The position numbers and the translations under genes are program-made. Below the pieces are notes generated by a model, which did no database searches, was not told the origin of the DNA, and saw only the letters and a list, made by a program, of their open reading frames with translations. A stretch of DNA of 18,227 nt from Wenzhouxiangella sp. (GTDB lineage: Bacteria > Pseudomonadota > Gammaproteobacteria > Xanthomonadales > Wenzhouxiangellaceae). This document shows, piece after piece, positions 1 through 7,848 of the stretch. Each line of letters begins with the position of its first letter. Position 1 is the stretch's first letter. The stretch lies in contig SKQI01000095.1 of assembly GCA_007119095.1 (NCBI GenBank), positions 1 to 18,227 of the forward strand, read 5' to 3'.

Positions 1-953
1 GCACCCTGGGGCTGGGAAGACTGAAGCCAGTGCATGCTGAACAATCCCTGCGGGTCTTTCCAGACCCGCAGGGACTCCAGTCCGGCAGTGGCTGCCAGCT
101 CGCGAAAGTCCTTGACCGAGTATTTGTGGCTGTTTTCGGTGTGGATGCTGTCGCCGTCGGCAAATGGAAAGCGCCTGCCAGCGATTGAAATCTGCGTCGG
201 GCGAGCGGCAACCAGGTGCATTTCGATGCGCTTGAACTCCGGGTTGAATCGCGCTTCGTGGCGAAAAGCGTCGATCTCCAACTCGGCGTCCAGCTCGTCG
301 ACCAGGCGCTGCAGCAGGTTGAGATTGAATTTTGCCGTTACCCCCTCGCTGTCGTCATAGGCTGAAATCAGGCGGTCAACCGGCTTCAGCAGGTCAACCC
401 CGATCAGGATGCCGCCCTCATCACCAGCGATGTTTCGCATGCGTTGCAGGAAGGCGCAGGCTTCTTCGTGTCCGAAATTGCTGATCGTCGAGCCGGGAAA
501 ATAGACCACGCGACGATTGGCCGGTGGGTCCAGGCGCAAGCTGTCGGCCTCGATCGGCTGCGTGTAGTCGGCCCGGAGGGGACAGATTTCAACTTCCGGG
601 AATGCCGAGCTCAACAGCTTGGCCGATTCGGCCAGTGCCGCCGCCGAGATTTCGATTGGGGTATAGGCACGGGGACGGTCCAGTCCTGCCAACAGTTTGC
701 GGGTCTTGATGCCGGCCCCGGAGCCGAACTCGATGATGTGTGCGTTGGGGCCGACAATGGCGCTGAATTCCCCGATGTGGGCTTCATGCAAGGCCAGGTC
801 CGCGCGGGTAACGTAGTAATCCTCAGTCTCGCAGATGGCTTCAAACAGGGCTGATCCGCGCGCATCGTACAGATACTTGCAGGGCAGTTCCGGCGGCTTG
901 GTCGACAAGCCGTCGATAACGTCGGCCAGAAACGCATCGCGGTCCATGTTCAT
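1..953 (-). CDS. egtD: EgtD, L-histidine N-alpha-methyltransferase (partial, runs off left edge)
   Basis: EgtD trimethylates histidine with S-adenosylmethionine to give hercynine, the first step of ergothioneine synthesis; it is cytosolic. I translated the minus strand by hand: 317 codons are open from the ATG at 953 to the window edge. The family is usually about 320 residues, so only the extreme C-terminus is missing. Visible features are FEAI..TEDYY (residues 37-47), the SAM-binding loop IEFGSGAGIKTR (74-85), YFPGSTISNF (151-160), GVDLLKP (185-191), and HTENSHKYS (271-279). The E-x-S in that last motif matches the histidine-binding Glu/Ser pair of mycobacterial EgtD. The ATG overlaps the egtB stop (ATGA, 4 bases), which supports translational coupling. 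A second ATG two codons later is an alternative start. The family call is firm; the missing end cannot be judged. Confidence 0.93.
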   Translation of the reverse strand, partial: MNMDRDAFLADVIDGLSTKPPELPCKYLYDARGSALFEAICETEDYYVTRADLALHEAHIGEFSAIVGPNAHIIEFGSGAGIKTRKLLAGLDRPRAYTPIEISAAALAESAKLLSSAFPEVEICPLRADYTQPIEADSLRLDPPANRRVVYFPGSTISNFGHEEACAFLQRMRNIAGDEGGILIGVDLLKPVDRLISAYDDSEGVTAKFNLNLLQRLVDELDAELEIDAFRHEARFNPEFKRIEMHLVAARPTQISIAGRRFPFADGDSIHTENSHKYSVKDFRELAATAGLESLRVWKDPQGLFSMHWLQSSQPQG

Positions 954-2263
954 GCCGCCTCGTCCCTGGCCAGGCGAAGACCGCTGAATTGCCAGCGATC
1001 CCCCGGGTAAAAGAAGTTACGGTAACTGGGGCGAACGTGACCGGCGGGGGTAGCGCAACTGCCGCCGCGCAGCACCATCTGGTTGGCCATGAACTTGCCG
1101 TTGTACTCGCCCACGGCGCCGGCCGCGGGGCGAAAGCCGGGGTAGGGGGCATAGGAGGAGCGGGTCCACTCCCACACCCCGCCAAACATATGATCGAGGC
1201 CGTCCCCCGTAGCCGTAACAGCGTCAGGGTGATATCGACCATCGTCAGCCGTTACACCGGGCAGGCTCGCTTGCGAACTGGCATGCTCCCACTCGGCCTC
1301 GGATGGCAAGCGCGCTCCGGCCCATTCGGCAAAAGCGCAGGCTTCGTAAAAACTCAGATGGCTGGCTGATTCGGCTGGATTAATTGGTCGTCGACCGCCT
1401 AGCGTATATATATCCCAGCCGCCATCGGTCGGGTACCAGTACTGCGGGGCGGATATGTCCTGTTCATTTACCCAGGCCCAGCCATCGGCCAGCCAAAGCT
1501 CGGGACGACGATAACCATCATCCTCGATGAAATCCAGAAACTCGCCGCAAGTCACTGGGCGGGAGGCGATCTGGAATGGAGTCAGATAGACCTTATGGCG
1601 CGGCCCCTCGTTGTCAAAATGAAATCCACGCCCGGAGGCGCCGATCTCAACCAGGCCTCCCGGGAATTTGCGCCATTGCGCCGACTGAATCGCTGCGACC
1701 TGCTTGGTAGCTTTGCTGATGGCAGGCCAGCAAGGATTGTGGCTGAAGGCATGCTTGAGGTCGGTCACCATCAATTCCTGGTGCTGCTGTTCGTGGTTGA
1801 GCCCAAGAACAAGTAGTGCCATCCGTTGCTCTCGTTCCGGGCTGATGGCGCTTTGATCCAGCCAGTCAGACATCGCCTGGTCAACGTGAGCGCGGTAACG
1901 AGAAATCGCTTCAAGCCCCGGTCTTGATATCAGGCCTCGCTGCGCTCGCGGGAATTGGGCGCCGACGCCGTTGTAGTAGGAATTGAACAGGTAGGCGTAA
2001 GCTTGATCAAAACAGCGGTAGCCTCGCAGCTGTGGCTTGAGCAGGAAAGTTTCGAAAAACCAGGTGGTATGTGCCCGGTGCCACTTGATCGGACTGGCAT
2101 CGGGCATTGATTGAAGGTTCTGGTCTTCGGGCGAAAGTGCTGTGCTGAACTGTTCGGTTGCCGACCGGACCTGTCTGTAGGCTTCCCAGGCTTGATCAGG
2201 CGTCATCTGGCCCGGATCTGACTGGTTAAAGTGGCCGGGCATGGCGGAGGCGGGTGTGGCCAT
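950..2263 (-). CDS. egtB: EgtB, ergothioneine biosynthesis sulfoxide synthase
   Basis: EgtB is a non-heme iron enzyme that joins hercynine to a thiol donor (gamma-glutamylcysteine or cysteine) with O2, giving the sulfoxide precursor of ergothioneine. The 437 residues match the family. An N-terminal DinB-like helical domain carries H65 (in WHRAHTTWFFE) and the HEQQHQE motif with H157 and H161, the expected iron triad. A C-terminal formylglycine-enzyme-like domain carries GGVWEWTRSSY (361-371), NQMVLRGGSCATP (394-406) and a closing RWQFSGLRLARD. It is translationally coupled to egtD. No egtA, egtC or C-S lyase (egtE) gene lies in this window, so the sulfur donor cannot be told from context. The upstream 117-bp gap to pilR contains a perfect TTGACA (minus strand, 2306-2311) but no good -10 at normal spacing, so its own promoter is only possible. 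Confidence 0.95.
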   Translation of the reverse strand: MATPASAMPGHFNQSDPGQMTPDQAWEAYRQVRSATEQFSTALSPEDQNLQSMPDASPIKWHRAHTTWFFETFLLKPQLRGYRCFDQAYAYLFNSYYNGVGAQFPRAQRGLISRPGLEAISRYRAHVDQAMSDWLDQSAISPEREQRMALLVLGLNHEQQHQELMVTDLKHAFSHNPCWPAISKATKQVAAIQSAQWRKFPGGLVEIGASGRGFHFDNEGPRHKVYLTPFQIASRPVTCGEFLDFIEDDGYRRPELWLADGWAWVNEQDISAPQYWYPTDGGWDIYTLGGRRPINPAESASHLSFYEACAFAEWAGARLPSEAEWEHASSQASLPGVTADDGRYHPDAVTATGDGLDHMFGGVWEWTRSSYAPYPGFRPAAGAVGEYNGKFMANQMVLRGGSCATPAGHVRPSYRNFFYPGDRWQFSGLRLARDEAA

Positions 2264-2329
2264 TCAGGCGTGCCTTTTCTATGGGCTTGGATCACCCATT
2301 CCTGATGTCAACAACTCGGAATTTTAACC

Positions 2330-2359
2330 GGCGATTTTGGCGTGAGCGTGAAATCGGCC
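2330..2359 (-). terminator. Possible weak hairpin between pilR and egtB
   Basis: Plus-strand GGCGATTT (2330-2337) pairs with AAATCGGCC (2351-2359) with one bulged base, giving about 8 pairs around a 13-base loop. It sits 22 bases past the pilR stop. Read on the minus strand, only a short AT-rich run follows and there is no true U-tract, so a terminator role is a guess. The arms also look like parts of two loosely repeated GCCAAAAT units, so the pairing could be incidental. Confidence 0.25.
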
Positions 2360-2380
2360 CATTTTGGCCGTCAAAGCCAA

Positions 2381-3817
2381 TCAGTCGATGCCGTATTTTT
2401 TCAATTTGTAACGCAGGGACCGGAATGTGATGCCCAGTTGCCGAGCGGCTTCGGTCTTGTTGTTGCCGGCTTCATGCAGCGCCTTTTCCAGTATTTGTTT
2501 TTCGACGTCCTCGATGTAATCGTCAAGACTACGGTCGTCAGGCCTGCCGATGGCCGGTTGTGGCCCTGCTGATGGGTCGTCCCCCAGGCTCAGGTCTTCG
2601 CGGCCGATCACATCGCCATCGCACAAGGTCACGGCGCGTTGCAGAATGTTGACCAGTTCGCGCACGTTGCCCGAATAATTGTGGCGGCTGAGTGCGTCAA
2701 TGGCGCTCTCGTCAAGCGTTCGGGCAGGCTCGCCCCACTGCTCTGCGATGTTATCCAGGAAATGCCGGGCCAGGATGGCGATATCGCCGCGGCGCTCTGC
2801 CAGGCCAGGCATGTGCAACTCGATGACATTGAGGCGATAGTAGAGGTCGTTTCGGAAAGTGCCATCCTCGACCAGGGGCTTGAGAGGCTTGTGGCTGGCG
2901 GACAGGATGCGAACATCGATCTTGAGTTCTCGGCGTCCACCGATTGGTCGGACGGTCTTTTCCTGGATAACCCGCAGCAATTTCACCTGCATGGCCAGAG
3001 GCAGGTCGGCGACCTCGTCCAGAAACAGTGTCCCGCCTTGTGCCGCCTGGAAAAGGCCTTCCTTGTCAGCATCAGCGCCGGTGAAACTGCCCTTGATATG
3101 ACCGAAGAATTCGCTTTCCATCAATTCAGAGGGGATGGCGCCGCAGTTGACCGCAACGAAAGGCTCCTCGGCCCGAGGGCCCAGGTCGTGGATCAAGCGG
3201 GCGGCCAATTCCTTGCCGGTGCCCGAATCCCCGCTGATAAGAACCGGGGCCTGGCTTCGGGCCAGCTTGACGATGGTGCGACGAACCTGACGGATGGCGT
3301 CTGACTGCCCGATCAATCGCTGCAGCAGCAAGGATTTTTCATCGTCGCTGTCAGCACCATCGTCTCCCGCTCGGCTGGAAGCGCTGCTGGGCGCCGGCTT
3401 TGCCGTGGTTGCGGACCTTTCGGCATCGTCTTGTCTGAGCTTCAAGGCTGTGCGGACCAGGTTTCGAAGTACCTCGAGATCCACAGGTTTGGAGACAAAA
3501 TCGAAAGCGCCGTACTTCAGTGCCGTGACGGCATCTTCCACCTTGCCGAAGGCGGTGATCATGGCAACCGGGATTTGTTCGTGGTCACGGTTGATTTCCT
3601 TGATCAGCGTCAATCCGTTGCCGTCGGGCAAGCGCATGTCGGTTAGGCACAAGGCGTAGTCGGATCGGCCCGACAGGCAGCGCCGTGCTGCAGCCAGATC
3701 TTCTGCCGTATCCACCTCAAGGCCCATCCGACTCAAGGTGATATCGAGCAGCTCCCTGAGATCGGGTTCGTCATCAACTACCAAAGCCCGCATTTCCGTC
3801 ATCGATTCGCTCGCCAT
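2381..3817 (-). CDS. pilR: PilR-type sigma-54-dependent response regulator
   Basis: This is an NtrC-class activator that, when phosphorylated by PilS, drives sigma-54 transcription; in Pseudomonas its main target is pilA, the type IV pilin gene. It has 478 residues. The receiver domain (about 8-125) has D15/D16, phospho-acceptor D60 (LTDMRLPDG) and K110. The AAA+ domain (about 165-400) has Walker A GDSGTGKE (196-203), the sigma-54 contact loop GSFTGA (243-248), Walker B TLFLDE (263-268), and arginine-finger residues in FRNDLYYRLN. The C-terminal Fis-type helix-turn-helix has NKTEAARQLGITFRSLRYKL, a wording typical of PilR rather than NtrC or AtoC. The GSFTGA loop has Ser where GAFTGA is commonest, an accepted variant. 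The start is 23 bases after pilS. Its own ribosome site is weak, and M6 is an alternative start. Confidence 0.93.
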   Translation of the reverse strand: MASESMTEMRALVVDDEPDLRELLDITLSRMGLEVDTAEDLAAARRCLSGRSDYALCLTDMRLPDGNGLTLIKEINRDHEQIPVAMITAFGKVEDAVTALKYGAFDFVSKPVDLEVLRNLVRTALKLRQDDAERSATTAKPAPSSASSRAGDDGADSDDEKSLLLQRLIGQSDAIRQVRRTIVKLARSQAPVLISGDSGTGKELAARLIHDLGPRAEEPFVAVNCGAIPSELMESEFFGHIKGSFTGADADKEGLFQAAQGGTLFLDEVADLPLAMQVKLLRVIQEKTVRPIGGRRELKIDVRILSASHKPLKPLVEDGTFRNDLYYRLNVIELHMPGLAERRGDIAILARHFLDNIAEQWGEPARTLDESAIDALSRHNYSGNVRELVNILQRAVTLCDGDVIGREDLSLGDDPSAGPQPAIGRPDDRSLDDYIEDVEKQILEKALHEAGNNKTEAARQLGITFRSLRYKLKKYGID

Positions 3818-3840
3818 TCAGCTATTCGGTAGAAATCCTA

Positions 3841-5484
3841 TCAGGCCGAGGCCGACTTGACCGGGGCATTTTGCTTGCCGGGAACGTTTTCGGCTTCTGG
3901 TCGACGCAACAGAATACGAAAGCATGCGCCGGCATTCGGTACCTGCACATACTCCAGCGGTGCCTGGTTGGCATCGCAAATCTGTCGAGCCAGGTAAAGC
4001 CCCAGGCCAGATCCCTGCTTGTGGGTGGTGAAGAATGGTTCAAAAACCTGGGAGCGCTTTTCCAGCGGGATCCCGGGGCCATCATCAATGATGTCAAGCG
4101 CCATTTCCCGGTGCCCCCTGATCGGGCTGAGACGCAAAGTGATTGTCGGCGCGCGATCATCGACCCGGGCATGTTTCAGGGCGTTTTCCATCAGATTCCA
4201 TACCGCCTGGGTCATCTGCCCGGGGTCAATCAGCACCATGGTCGCCGCAGAAGGCGCCTCCAGGCGAACCTTCTCTTCCGGGAGCTTATGGTAGCGCCTG
4301 AATTCATTGGTCAGCTTTCGTGCCCAGCTGACCAGGTTGACCGCCTCGATGCGGGCGCGCTCGCGACGTGACAGCTTCAGTACGTTTTCGACGATGTCGT
4401 TGACGCGCACCGAGTGGTTGAGGATCATTTTGACCAGTTTTTGATCTGCGCTATGCAGTTGGTCGGACTCCGCCAGCAGCTGGGCGGCATGGCTCATGGC
4501 CCCCAGCGGGTTCCGGATTTCGTGGGCGATCGAGGCTGAAAGGCGGGCCAACGAGGCCTGGGCCAGGTCTCTTGCGCGCCTGCTGACCACGGAGGTGTCT
4601 TCAAGGAAGATCAGGGTGGCCTCGCTGTTCAGTCCGGGCATGCTGAGCATGCGTGGCACCACCGCCACTTGCGTAGCATGCAAAAGCATGCCTTCGTCCA
4701 GAGACTTGCCGGTACGGCGCCATGTCTCCAGGCGCTCGTGCAGCGGTGGGGCGATGACTTTCAGGTTTCGCTCGCTGACCGGGGGATTGCCCAGCAGGTA
4801 CCATGCAGCCTCGTTCATCTGCCGAATTTTTCCGGCAGCGTCCACCACCAGAACGCCGGAGCGCATTCGGTGGATGATGAGCTCGTTGATGTTTTCCAGA
4901 TTGGCCAGGTCCGCGCCACGGCGTTCTGCGAGGAGCTGGTATTCGCGGCCCCAGCGGCCCAGCAGGGAACAGCCCAGCGCAGTGACAAAAGCCGCAATCC
5001 CGTACAAACCTGCCTGAATCGCCAACGTAGGCGCCGGGCTGATACGGGCGGAAATGGCTGCGTCGATCACCAGGCCGATCGTCACCAGGCTGGCAAAAAG
5101 AAGCGCGGTGCGCAGCGGTAGCAGCAGGCCGGCGATGCCAACCGTGAACAACAGCAGAATCACCAGCCCGCTTTCAATGCCGCCGAAGCAGTGCAGGATG
5201 ATGCTGACGATAATCAGATCGGTAGCCAGCGAAAACGACGCCAGCTCATGCGCCGGCGTGGTCTTGCGGAAATGCACAACCAGGAAGATGCCGGTTGCTC
5301 CGGCGTAGGTCAGGGCGGCAGCCTGGGCAAGAAAGGCTTTGTAAGCGGGTACAAGCTCGACGCCAAGCGGGCTGTAGGCAACCACCAACAAGGCCACGGC
5401 CAGAATAAGGCGGAATCCATTGAGGTAGTGCAGCGCTCGCCGAACGATCGCGTCATCGGCAACCAGAGAACTGCGTGCCTTCAC
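3841..5484 (-). CDS. pilS: PilS-type sensor histidine kinase
   Basis: PilS is the inner-membrane partner of PilR. It has 547 residues with about six hydrophobic helices between residues 22 and 177, then a PAS-like segment (about 193-300), and a HisKA domain with H321 in the H-box SIAHEIRNPLGAM. The HATPase domain has N-box NLMENALKHA (430-439), DIIDDGPGIP (464-473) and GSGLGLYLARQICDANQA (491-508); this last wording is characteristic of PilS. The start codon is GTG at 5484, chosen because AAGGAGG lies 5 bases upstream. An ATG overlapping it by one base is immediately followed by TGA, so it cannot be the start. Upstream, the leader holds a perfect dyad (5539-5557). No pilin gene is visible here, so the pilus target lies elsewhere. 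Confidence 0.93.
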   Translation of the reverse strand: MKARSSLVADDAIVRRALHYLNGFRLILAVALLVVAYSPLGVELVPAYKAFLAQAAALTYAGATGIFLVVHFRKTTPAHELASFSLATDLIIVSIILHCFGGIESGLVILLLFTVGIAGLLLPLRTALLFASLVTIGLVIDAAISARISPAPTLAIQAGLYGIAAFVTALGCSLLGRWGREYQLLAERRGADLANLENINELIIHRMRSGVLVVDAAGKIRQMNEAAWYLLGNPPVSERNLKVIAPPLHERLETWRRTGKSLDEGMLLHATQVAVVPRMLSMPGLNSEATLIFLEDTSVVSRRARDLAQASLARLSASIAHEIRNPLGAMSHAAQLLAESDQLHSADQKLVKMILNHSVRVNDIVENVLKLSRRERARIEAVNLVSWARKLTNEFRRYHKLPEEKVRLEAPSAATMVLIDPGQMTQAVWNLMENALKHARVDDRAPTITLRLSPIRGHREMALDIIDDGPGIPLEKRSQVFEPFFTTHKQGSGLGLYLARQICDANQAPLEYVQVPNAGACFRILLRRPEAENVPGKQNAPVKSASA

Positions 5485-5538
5485 ATGGGCCTCCTTGATA
5501 GAGGAATTAAGCGTTTCGCAAACCCGACCGAGGCTGCC

Positions 5539-5557
5539 ACGATTCCCCTGGAATCGT
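5539..5557. repeat. Perfect dyad in the pilS-sucC divergent region
   Basis: ACGATTCC and GGAATCGT form 8-base perfect arms around CCT, centred about 64 bases upstream of the pilS GTG. No U-tract follows on either strand, so it is not an ordinary terminator. It could be a protein-binding operator or a hairpin in the pilS leader RNA. The sequence evidence is exact; the role is unknown. Confidence 0.6.
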
Positions 5558-5579
5558 CAAGCTTCAAGCCCGGACAAAC

Positions 5580-5585
5580 AGTATA
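5580..5585 (-). promoter_or_regulatory. Candidate -10 element for pilS
   Basis: Minus-strand TATACT matches TATAAT at 5 of 6 positions. No convincing -35 lies 15-18 bases away. If used, transcription would begin near 5573 and the dyad at 5539-5557 would fall inside an approximately 90-base pilS leader. Confidence 0.25.
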
Positions 5586-5600
5586 ACTTGCAAACCAGGT

Positions 5601-5643
5601 TTGATAATTTGGCCAGTCTGTAACAAAATATGCCGGTTATAGT
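5601..5643 (+). promoter_or_regulatory. Candidate sucCD promoter elements
   Basis: TTGATA (5601-5606, 5 of 6 to the -35 consensus) is followed after 17 bases by CAAAAT (5624-5629, 4 of 6 to the -10). A second possible -10, TATAGT (5638-5643, 5 of 6), lacks a good -35. Either would give a leader of roughly 60-75 bases before sucC. No second strong candidate is seen in the rest of the gap up to 5709. Confidence 0.4.
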
Positions 5644-5709
5644 CTCGCTCATTGTCGAGGCGACATCAGCCTTTCTTCACAGACAACCTCCAATTCCAAG
5701 GGTTACTCA

Positions 5710-6876
5710 ATGAATTTTCACGAATATCAGGCCAAGGAGCTGTTCGAACAGTATGGCATTCCTGTTCCGCGCGGTGAAGTGGCAACGAGCGGTGATGAGG
5801 CCGTAGCGGCCGCCGAGAAGATGGGCGGCAACCAATGGGTGATCAAAGCCCAGGTTCATGCCGGCGGTCGTGGCAAGGCCGGTGGCGTCAAGCTGGTCGA
5901 CAGTCTGGATGGCGTTCGGGCCGAGGCCGAGCGCATGCTGGCCATGAGCATCGAGACTTATCAGACCGGTGGTCGGGCATTGCCGGTGCACAGCGTGCTG
6001 GTTGCAGAGGCCACGGAAATCAAGCAGGAGCTCTACCTGGGTGCGCTGGTTGATCGAGCGCACAAATCCGTGGTTTTCATGGGCTCGGCTGCCGGTGGCG
6101 TCGATATCGAGAAAGTCGCTGAGGAGACCCCGGAAAAGATCATTACCGCCGTGGTTGATAACGCCGCAGGCTTCATGCCTTACCAGGCCCGCCAGGTCGG
6201 CTTTCAGATGGGCCTGAACGCAAAGCAGGTGCGCCAGCTGACCAAGATCATGGATGGGCTGTACAAGTTGTTCGTCGACAAGGACATCAGCCTGATTGAA
6301 GTCAATCCCCTGATTATTGACGACAAGGGTGATCTGATGGCGTTGGATGCCAAGCTGAATGCCGATGAAAATGCGCTTTATCGCCATCCGGAACTCGCCG
6401 AGATGCGCGACGAGTCGCAGGAAGATCCAACCGAGCTGGCTGCCAGCAAGCACGAGCTGAACTACGTCACGCTTGACGGCAACATTGCCTGTATGGTCAA
6501 CGGCGCGGGTCTGGCCATGGCGACCATGGACGTCGTCAAGCTGGCCGGTGGCGAGCCGGCCAACTTTCTCGATGTCGGCGGCGGTACCAATGCCGAGCGA
6601 GTCAAGGAGGCTTTCAAGCTCATTCTGTCGGGTGACAACGTCAAGGCCATTCTGGTCAATATCTTCGGTGGCATCGTCCGCTGTGATCTGATTGCAGAAG
6701 GCATCATCAATGCGGTCAAGGACATTGACGTCAACGTGCCCGTGGTCGTGCGCCTGGAAGGTACCAACGTCGACGAAGGCAAGAAGCTGCTGGCCGAGAG
6801 CGGTTTCGCCATCATTCCCGCCGACGATCTCAACGACGGTGCGCGCAAGGCCGTTGAAGCCGCCGCAGCCGCCTGA
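5710..6876 (+). CDS. sucC: Succinyl-CoA synthetase (ADP-forming) beta subunit
   Basis: SucC forms, with SucD, the TCA-cycle enzyme that interconverts succinyl-CoA and succinate with nucleotide triphosphate formation. At 388 residues it has the same length as the E. coli protein. An N-terminal ATP-grasp domain begins MNFHEYQAKELFEQYGIPVP and includes VIKAQVHAGGRGKAGGVKLV; the metal-binding segment LIEVNPLIIDDKGDLMALDA follows. The C-terminal ligase domain has NFLDVGGG and LVNIFGGIVRCD. The AAGGG ribosome site upstream is weak but no other start fits the conserved N-terminus. It is 11 bases from sucD and forms an operon with it. sucAB (2-oxoglutarate dehydrogenase), often adjacent in enterics, is not here. 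Confidence 0.98.
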   Translation: MNFHEYQAKELFEQYGIPVPRGEVATSGDEAVAAAEKMGGNQWVIKAQVHAGGRGKAGGVKLVDSLDGVRAEAERMLAMSIETYQTGGRALPVHSVLVAEATEIKQELYLGALVDRAHKSVVFMGSAAGGVDIEKVAEETPEKIITAVVDNAAGFMPYQARQVGFQMGLNAKQVRQLTKIMDGLYKLFVDKDISLIEVNPLIIDDKGDLMALDAKLNADENALYRHPELAEMRDESQEDPTELAASKHELNYVTLDGNIACMVNGAGLAMATMDVVKLAGGEPANFLDVGGGTNAERVKEAFKLILSGDNVKAILVNIFGGIVRCDLIAEGIINAVKDIDVNVPVVVRLEGTNVDEGKKLLAESGFAIIPADDLNDGARKAVEAAAAA

Positions 6877-6887
6877 AGGAAAAAGCA

Positions 6888-7760
6888 ATGAGTGTATTAG
6901 TCAACAAGAAAACCAAGGTCATTACCCAGGGCTTCACCGGCGCCCAGGGCACGTTTCACTCCGAACAGGCAATCGCCTACGGTAGCCGCCTGGTCGGCGG
7001 TGTTACGCCGGGCAAGGGTGGTCAGGATCACCTCGGTTTGCCGGTATTCAACACCGTTGATGAAGCGGTTGAGGAAACAGGCGCCGATGCGTCAATGATC
7101 TTCGTGCCACCGCCGTTTGCGGCCGATGCCATTCTGGAGGCAGCCGATGCCGGTATTCGCGTCATTGTCTGCATCACCGAAGGTATTCCGGTGCTCGACA
7201 TGATGCGGGTCAAGGCAGCGCTGGCGGGCTACGAGGACGTCACCCTGATCGGCCCGAACTGCCCCGGTATCATCACACCCGGTGAGTGCAAGATCGGCAT
7301 TATGCCCGGTCGCATTCACAAGCCTGGCAAGGTCGGTATCGTGTCGCGTTCCGGTACGCTCACCTATGAGGCCGTTTTCCAGACGACCCAGGCCGAGCTC
7401 GGTCAGAGCACTTGCATCGGTATTGGCGGCGACCCCATTCACGGTATGAGCTTCGTTGATTGCCTGGCCCTGTTCCAGGAAGACGACGATACTCAGGGCA
7501 TGATCATGGTAGGCGAGATCGGCGGTTCGGCCGAGGAAGATGCGGCTGAGTTCATCGCTGATCACGTCACCAAGCCCGTGGTCGGTTACATTGCAGGCGT
7601 GACCGCCCCGCCCGGAAAGCGCATGGGCCATGCGGGCGCCATCATTTCCGGTGGCAAAGGCACGGCGGAAGCGAAGTACGCGGCACTGGAAGAGGCAGGC
7701 GTAACGACCGTTCGTTCGCCCGTGGAGCTCGGTGCTGCCATTGCCGATCGTCTGAAGTAA
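6888..7760 (+). CDS. sucD: Succinyl-CoA synthetase (ADP-forming) alpha subunit
   Basis: SucD carries the CoA-binding site and the phosphohistidine of succinyl-CoA synthetase. Its 290 residues match the family. A Rossmann-type CoA-binding domain begins VITQGFTGAQGTFHSEQAI (residues 11-29). GPNCPGIITPGECKIGIMPG follows at 122-141. The signature SRSGTLTYEAV is at 153-163 and GIGGDPIHGM at 178-187. The phosphorylated histidine is H248 in MGHAGAIISGGKGTAEAK, aligning with His246 of mature E. coli SucD. An AAGGA ribosome site overlaps the sucC stop region, 8 bases before the ATG. It is co-transcribed with sucC. A GC-rich inverted repeat follows before nadE. Confidence 0.98.
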   Translation: MSVLVNKKTKVITQGFTGAQGTFHSEQAIAYGSRLVGGVTPGKGGQDHLGLPVFNTVDEAVEETGADASMIFVPPPFAADAILEAADAGIRVIVCITEGIPVLDMMRVKAALAGYEDVTLIGPNCPGIITPGECKIGIMPGRIHKPGKVGIVSRSGTLTYEAVFQTTQAELGQSTCIGIGGDPIHGMSFVDCLALFQEDDDTQGMIMVGEIGGSAEEDAAEFIADHVTKPVVGYIAGVTAPPGKRMGHAGAIISGGKGTAEAKYAALEEAGVTTVRSPVELGAAIADRLK

Positions 7761-7774
7761 GGTTTCCGGTTTCG

Positions 7775-7821
7775 GTCTCCGGTTGCCGGCCGGCCGATTG
7801 GGCTTGCCGAACGCCGGAGAC
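7775..7821. repeat. GC-rich inverted repeat between sucD and nadE
   Basis: GTCTCCGG (7775-7782) and CCGGAGAC (7814-7821) are perfect 8-base complementary arms. The 31-base interior is rich in GCCGGCCGG-like units that can pair among themselves. No U-tract follows, so termination after sucCD is uncertain. It could be an intergenic repeat of the CCGG-rich type or partly a structured leader for nadE. Confidence 0.4.
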
Positions 7822-7848
7822 GACTCACTCCACACCGGAAGCTGTTTG

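Noticed and set aside
2283..2311. A promoter for egtB built on the perfect TTGACA at 2306-2311
   Set aside because: At 16-18 base spacing the -10 position reads AAGCCC-like sequence, so the element is incomplete.
2639..3304. A 221-codon plus-strand open frame inside pilR
   Set aside because: It is antisense to the conserved AAA+ domain of PilR and has no recognisable content.
5707..6888. A 393-codon minus-strand open frame covering all of sucC
   Set aside because: sucC is certain on the plus strand and the antisense translation matches no protein family I recognise. Open antisense frames over GC-rich genes arise from codon usage.
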